Assembly (NCBI GenBank): GCA_963828555.1
Contig: CAWHEL010000002.1
Location: forward strand, 496,001 to 560,000
Direction: 5' to 3'
DNA: 64,000 bases
Source of the DNA: JADJPO01 sp963828555
Lineage (GTDB): Bacteria; Actinomycetota; Actinomycetes; Actinomycetales; Kineosporiaceae
A model generated the notes under the pieces. The model ran no database searches. It saw nothing but the letters and a program-made list of their open reading frames with translations, and was not told the DNA's origin. Position 1 is the first letter of the stretch. Each line of letters starts with the position of its first letter. The position numbers and the translations under genes are program-made. Shown in pieces: positions 61,647-64,000 of this stretch.

Positions 61647-63119
61647 TCATCGCATCGACGCCTTCCGCGCGGGCCGGGTGCGGCCGAGACGCACGGTTCC
61701 GACGGTCTGGAAGGGACGCCAGCGGCCTGCCCGCTGCAGCCAGTTCCGGGCCGCGGCGTACGTGGCGACGTCACTCTCCAGCACCGGATCGACACGGGGT
61801 GCCCACCAGGTGGTGGTCACGAACAGGGGCAGTACGGCGGCGATCGTGGTGGTTCCGGGCTGCAGCATCCACAGCGAGATCAACAGGGTCACCGACAACG
61901 AGCGGCTCGGCCCACCCACGTAGGCGAACAGGAGGCAGCCCGCGACCAGCAGCCCGACCACGAGGCCGTACTCGACGAAGATCTTGACCGGGCTCGGGGT
62001 GAGCAGCCCCTGGATGCCCGACTCGTTCACGATCGTCTGTGACGCGCTGGGCCCGCGACCGAGCAGGACGGCCATGGGGTCGTACACCCAGCGCGGCCAG
62101 ACGTAGGAGTAGGGCAGGATCCCGCGCAGGCTGGTGGAGGACTGCTGGTCGCCGGCCTCGGTGAGACGGCTCAGGATCGAGGCGCCGAACGGAGTCACCA
62201 CCAGGGCGATCACGGCCGGGACGGCGAGCGGGAGGTAGCGCACCAGGTTGTTGCGCACCGGGTAGCCGAACATGACCAGGAACGCGACCGCCACGATGGC
62301 CAGCCCCGAACCGGCTGTCGTGGACACCAGCCCGAGGACGATCACGAGCAGGACGCGCAGCCGGGTGCCGGTCAGGAAGGCGGCGATCAGACCGATCCCC
62401 AGCTGCATCGACACGAACGAGGGCTCCAGGCCGATCCAGGCGTTCGCCCGGTACAGCGTGGACCCGTAGGAGACCGGATAGGCGATCGTGAAGAACTGCA
62501 GCAGGAGGGACGACGGAACGACCTGAGCCAGGTAGTCCGTGTACGGCACACCCGCGAGTTGACTTCCGGTGAAGGCCAGACAGCCGAGGGCGAGCACCAG
62601 GGCCGTGCGGGCGATGTGCTTCATCGCCATCAGGAAGGTCTCCCGCCGCCGATCCTTGATCCGCACCACCGTCGGCAGCCACACCGCGAAGAACAGGCCC
62701 CACGACGTGATGCTGATGATCGGCGCCTGAACGAAGTGCTCCTGGAGCGGGATGATGAGAGCCCCGGCGCCGGTGGCACCCAACCAGAGCAGCAGGCGCT
62801 GGCGGTCGATCTCCACGACACCGCGCAAGGCACCCCATAGGAGCCACACCGGCAGCAGCGGCACCAGGATGGACAGTTCGGGGAGGCCTGGCGTGGCGAA
62901 CCGCTGGAGCAGCACGAGGCCCAGGAAGGCACCCCCCGCATAGCGCGCCGAGGCGATCTGCAGGGCTGCGGCGCCGAGTGGGTCGACGTCAGGGTCGGGG
63001 GCCGGCCCACGCCACGGCGCCAACAGGGTGATCCGGCGGACGCGCTCGACTCCGTCGCCGAAGACCGACTCACCGCCAGAGACGGTGGCGGTGTCGGGGG
63101 CACGAACCCCGGCACTCAC
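61647..63119 (-). CDS. Wzy-like polysaccharide polymerase or ligase (membrane protein)
   Basis: 490 residues with about twelve membrane segments, e.g. LVLLQRFATPGLPELSILVPLLPVWLLWGALRG, LVLALGCLAFTGSQLAG, LGIGLIAAFLTGTRLRVLLVIVLGLVSTTAG and LVVGLLVAGCLLFAYVGG. One long polar loop lies before the last helices (SSTSLRGILPYSYVWPRWVYDPMAVLLGRGPSASQ). This is the O-antigen polymerase/ligase layout. The GTG at 63119 overlaps the stop of the upstream chain-length gene (GTGA). Its position between Wzz-like and GT2 genes supports the call. Confidence 0.8.
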   Translation of the reverse strand: MSAGVRAPDTATVSGGESVFGDGVERVRRITLLAPWRGPAPDPDVDPLGAAALQIASARYAGGAFLGLVLLQRFATPGLPELSILVPLLPVWLLWGALRGVVEIDRQRLLLWLGATGAGALIIPLQEHFVQAPIISITSWGLFFAVWLPTVVRIKDRRRETFLMAMKHIARTALVLALGCLAFTGSQLAGVPYTDYLAQVVPSSLLLQFFTIAYPVSYGSTLYRANAWIGLEPSFVSMQLGIGLIAAFLTGTRLRVLLVIVLGLVSTTAGSGLAIVAVAFLVMFGYPVRNNLVRYLPLAVPAVIALVVTPFGASILSRLTEAGDQQSSTSLRGILPYSYVWPRWVYDPMAVLLGRGPSASQTIVNESGIQGLLTPSPVKIFVEYGLVVGLLVAGCLLFAYVGGPSRSLSVTLLISLWMLQPGTTTIAAVLPLFVTTTWWAPRVDPVLESDVATYAAARNWLQRAGRWRPFQTVGTVRLGRTRPARKASMR

Positions 63120-64000
63120 GGAGCGAGTACGACGATCGGGTCGGCGGTCTCCACGGCACCGACCGTGTCCCAGATCTGCTGCAGGGTGGAGCGGCCCTCC
63201 TTGGCCACCACGACCGCCATCAGATCGGACTGACCCGAGATCAGGCCGACCGCCTCCGGCTCGGCCGTGCAGGCCACGACCAGCACATCGGTCGAGAAGT
63301 ACGCCTTCACGTCCTGACGGATGTCGCGCCGCAGCACCCACACCTCGTCCGGCAGGGCCATCGAGGCGGCGTCCCCCGACTCCAGGGCGATCGCGTTGAC
63401 CAGCGTGACGCTGGAGCCGTGCGTGCGCAGATGGTTGGCCACGGCGGCCGCGAACCGTGAGGCCGAGGACGGGGTCGAGGGCAGGGACAGCACGACCAGC
63501 GTGGAGTGCCCGGACTCCAGCAGACGACCGGCCACCTCACCGGCCTGGGTGGTGGCCTTCAGGGTGAGCTCGGGAGCGAGCGAACGCAGCTCGTTCGGCG
63601 TGCGCACGCGGCGGCGCCCGGCACCGGCGACCAGAGCCGCCAGAGCACCCAGCATCAGCCCTCCGACACCCCCCAGCCCCGCGGACACCTGCGGGGAGGC
63701 ACCGGCCGAGATGTAGGACGCGGCCCGGTTGCCCACCGTCACGGAGGATGCCTCGACGATCGCATTCATCTCCTGATCGGCAAGCAGCTGACCGAGCTTG
63801 TCCCGCCGTGCGGCCTCCGCTGCGGTGGCCTCGCCGGTCAGCTTGTTCCTGACGTTCGCCTCGATCTGGGTCTTGAAGTACTTGAGCTGGGCGGCGCTGT
63901 GCTCGGCCGCATCTGCGACGACCGCCGCAACGACGGCGTTCGCCTCGGCCACGGCGTACTCGCCGTTGCTGTTGCGCACCGTGATGTCGACCAGCTCGGT
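63116..64000 (-). CDS. Wzz-type chain-length protein with degenerate BY-kinase domain (5' end outside window)
   Basis: 294 visible residues. The periplasmic helical part (EYAVAEANAVVAAVVADAAEHSAAQLKYFKTQIEANV) ends in a membrane segment, LGGVGGLMLGALAALVAGAG. A cytosolic domain follows with LVVLSLPSTPSSASRFAAAVANHLRTHGSSVTLVNA, DVLVVACTAEPEAVGLISGQSDLMAVVV and a final IVVLAP. That domain aligns with bacterial tyrosine-kinase folds, but the Walker A P-loop is replaced by SLPSTPSSASRF, so no ATPase activity is expected. It controls polymer length or export. The N-terminus lies beyond the window. Confidence 0.8.
   Translation of the reverse strand, partial: TELVDITVRNSNGEYAVAEANAVVAAVVADAAEHSAAQLKYFKTQIEANVRNKLTGEATAAEAARRDKLGQLLADQEMNAIVEASSVTVGNRAASYISAGASPQVSAGLGGVGGLMLGALAALVAGAGRRRVRTPNELRSLAPELTLKATTQAGEVAGRLLESGHSTLVVLSLPSTPSSASRFAAAVANHLRTHGSSVTLVNAIALESGDAASMALPDEVWVLRRDIRQDVKAYFSTDVLVVACTAEPEAVGLISGQSDLMAVVVAKEGRSTLQQIWDTVGAVETADPIVVLAP

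Overview
The window is high-GC DNA from an actinobacterium. The evidence is a BldC-type regulator, a DUF3073 protein, an Lsr2-type DNA-binding domain, actinobacterial-style purF/purM with a sterol-carrier-like neighbour, frequent GTG starts and many ATGA/GTGA stop-start overlaps. The genus cannot be fixed from the sequence alone. I see no rRNA, tRNA or CRISPR array.

Layout. Positions 1-1.9 kb: a redox-type divergent pair (quinone-oxidoreductase-like SDR and HxlR regulator) and a J-domain protein. 2.1-8.8 kb: a complete, translationally coupled Wadjet type I anti-plasmid system (jetA-jetB-jetC-jetD, minus strand). 9-14.3 kb: a YCII protein, a P-type ATPase/universal-stress-protein operon and a membrane-anchored protein. 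14.3-26 kb: an L-rhamnose/glycoside island. On the minus strand it carries two GH78 rhamnosidases, RhaD, an odd P-loop kinase-like protein and a 5'-truncated rhamnulokinase. On the plus strand, beyond a candidate LacI-type operator region, it carries a frameshifted GH3 glucosidase, a LacI regulator and an unrecognised protein. 26.6-29.4 kb: a decayed group II intron whose 3' RNA domains V and VI are intact, followed by the 3' fragment of an uncharacterised gene.

29.4-40 kb: an M14 peptidase, a second P-type ATPase, a tiny orphan Lsr2 C-terminal-domain protein ending at a 22-bp inverted repeat, a methyl-accepting chemotaxis protein, an SDR, an anti-sigma-type ATPase, an exonuclease/DUF294 pair and bldC. 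40.2-45.9 kb: DUF3073, purM-purF, small neighbours and a fused acetyl-CoA carboxyltransferase. 45.9-48.6 kb: a DUF1501/DUF1800 pair, probably secreted.

48.8-64 kb: an exopolysaccharide locus. It holds an acyltransferase, a four-gene nucleotide-sugar cassette (RfbF-type cytidylyltransferase, SDR epimerase, RmlC-type epimerase, SAF-domain oxidoreductase), a WbaP-type initiating transferase, two GT2 enzymes, a polysaccharide deacetylase, Wzx-like and Wzy-like membrane proteins, a secreted GH26-like hydrolase and a Wzz-type protein with a degenerate BY-kinase-like domain, cut by the window end.

The genes most worth a second look are the decaying rhamnose pathway with its Walker-A-altered small kinase, the orphan Lsr2 domain, the Wzz/pseudokinase protein, and the CDP-sugar cassette that has no visible 4,6-dehydratase.
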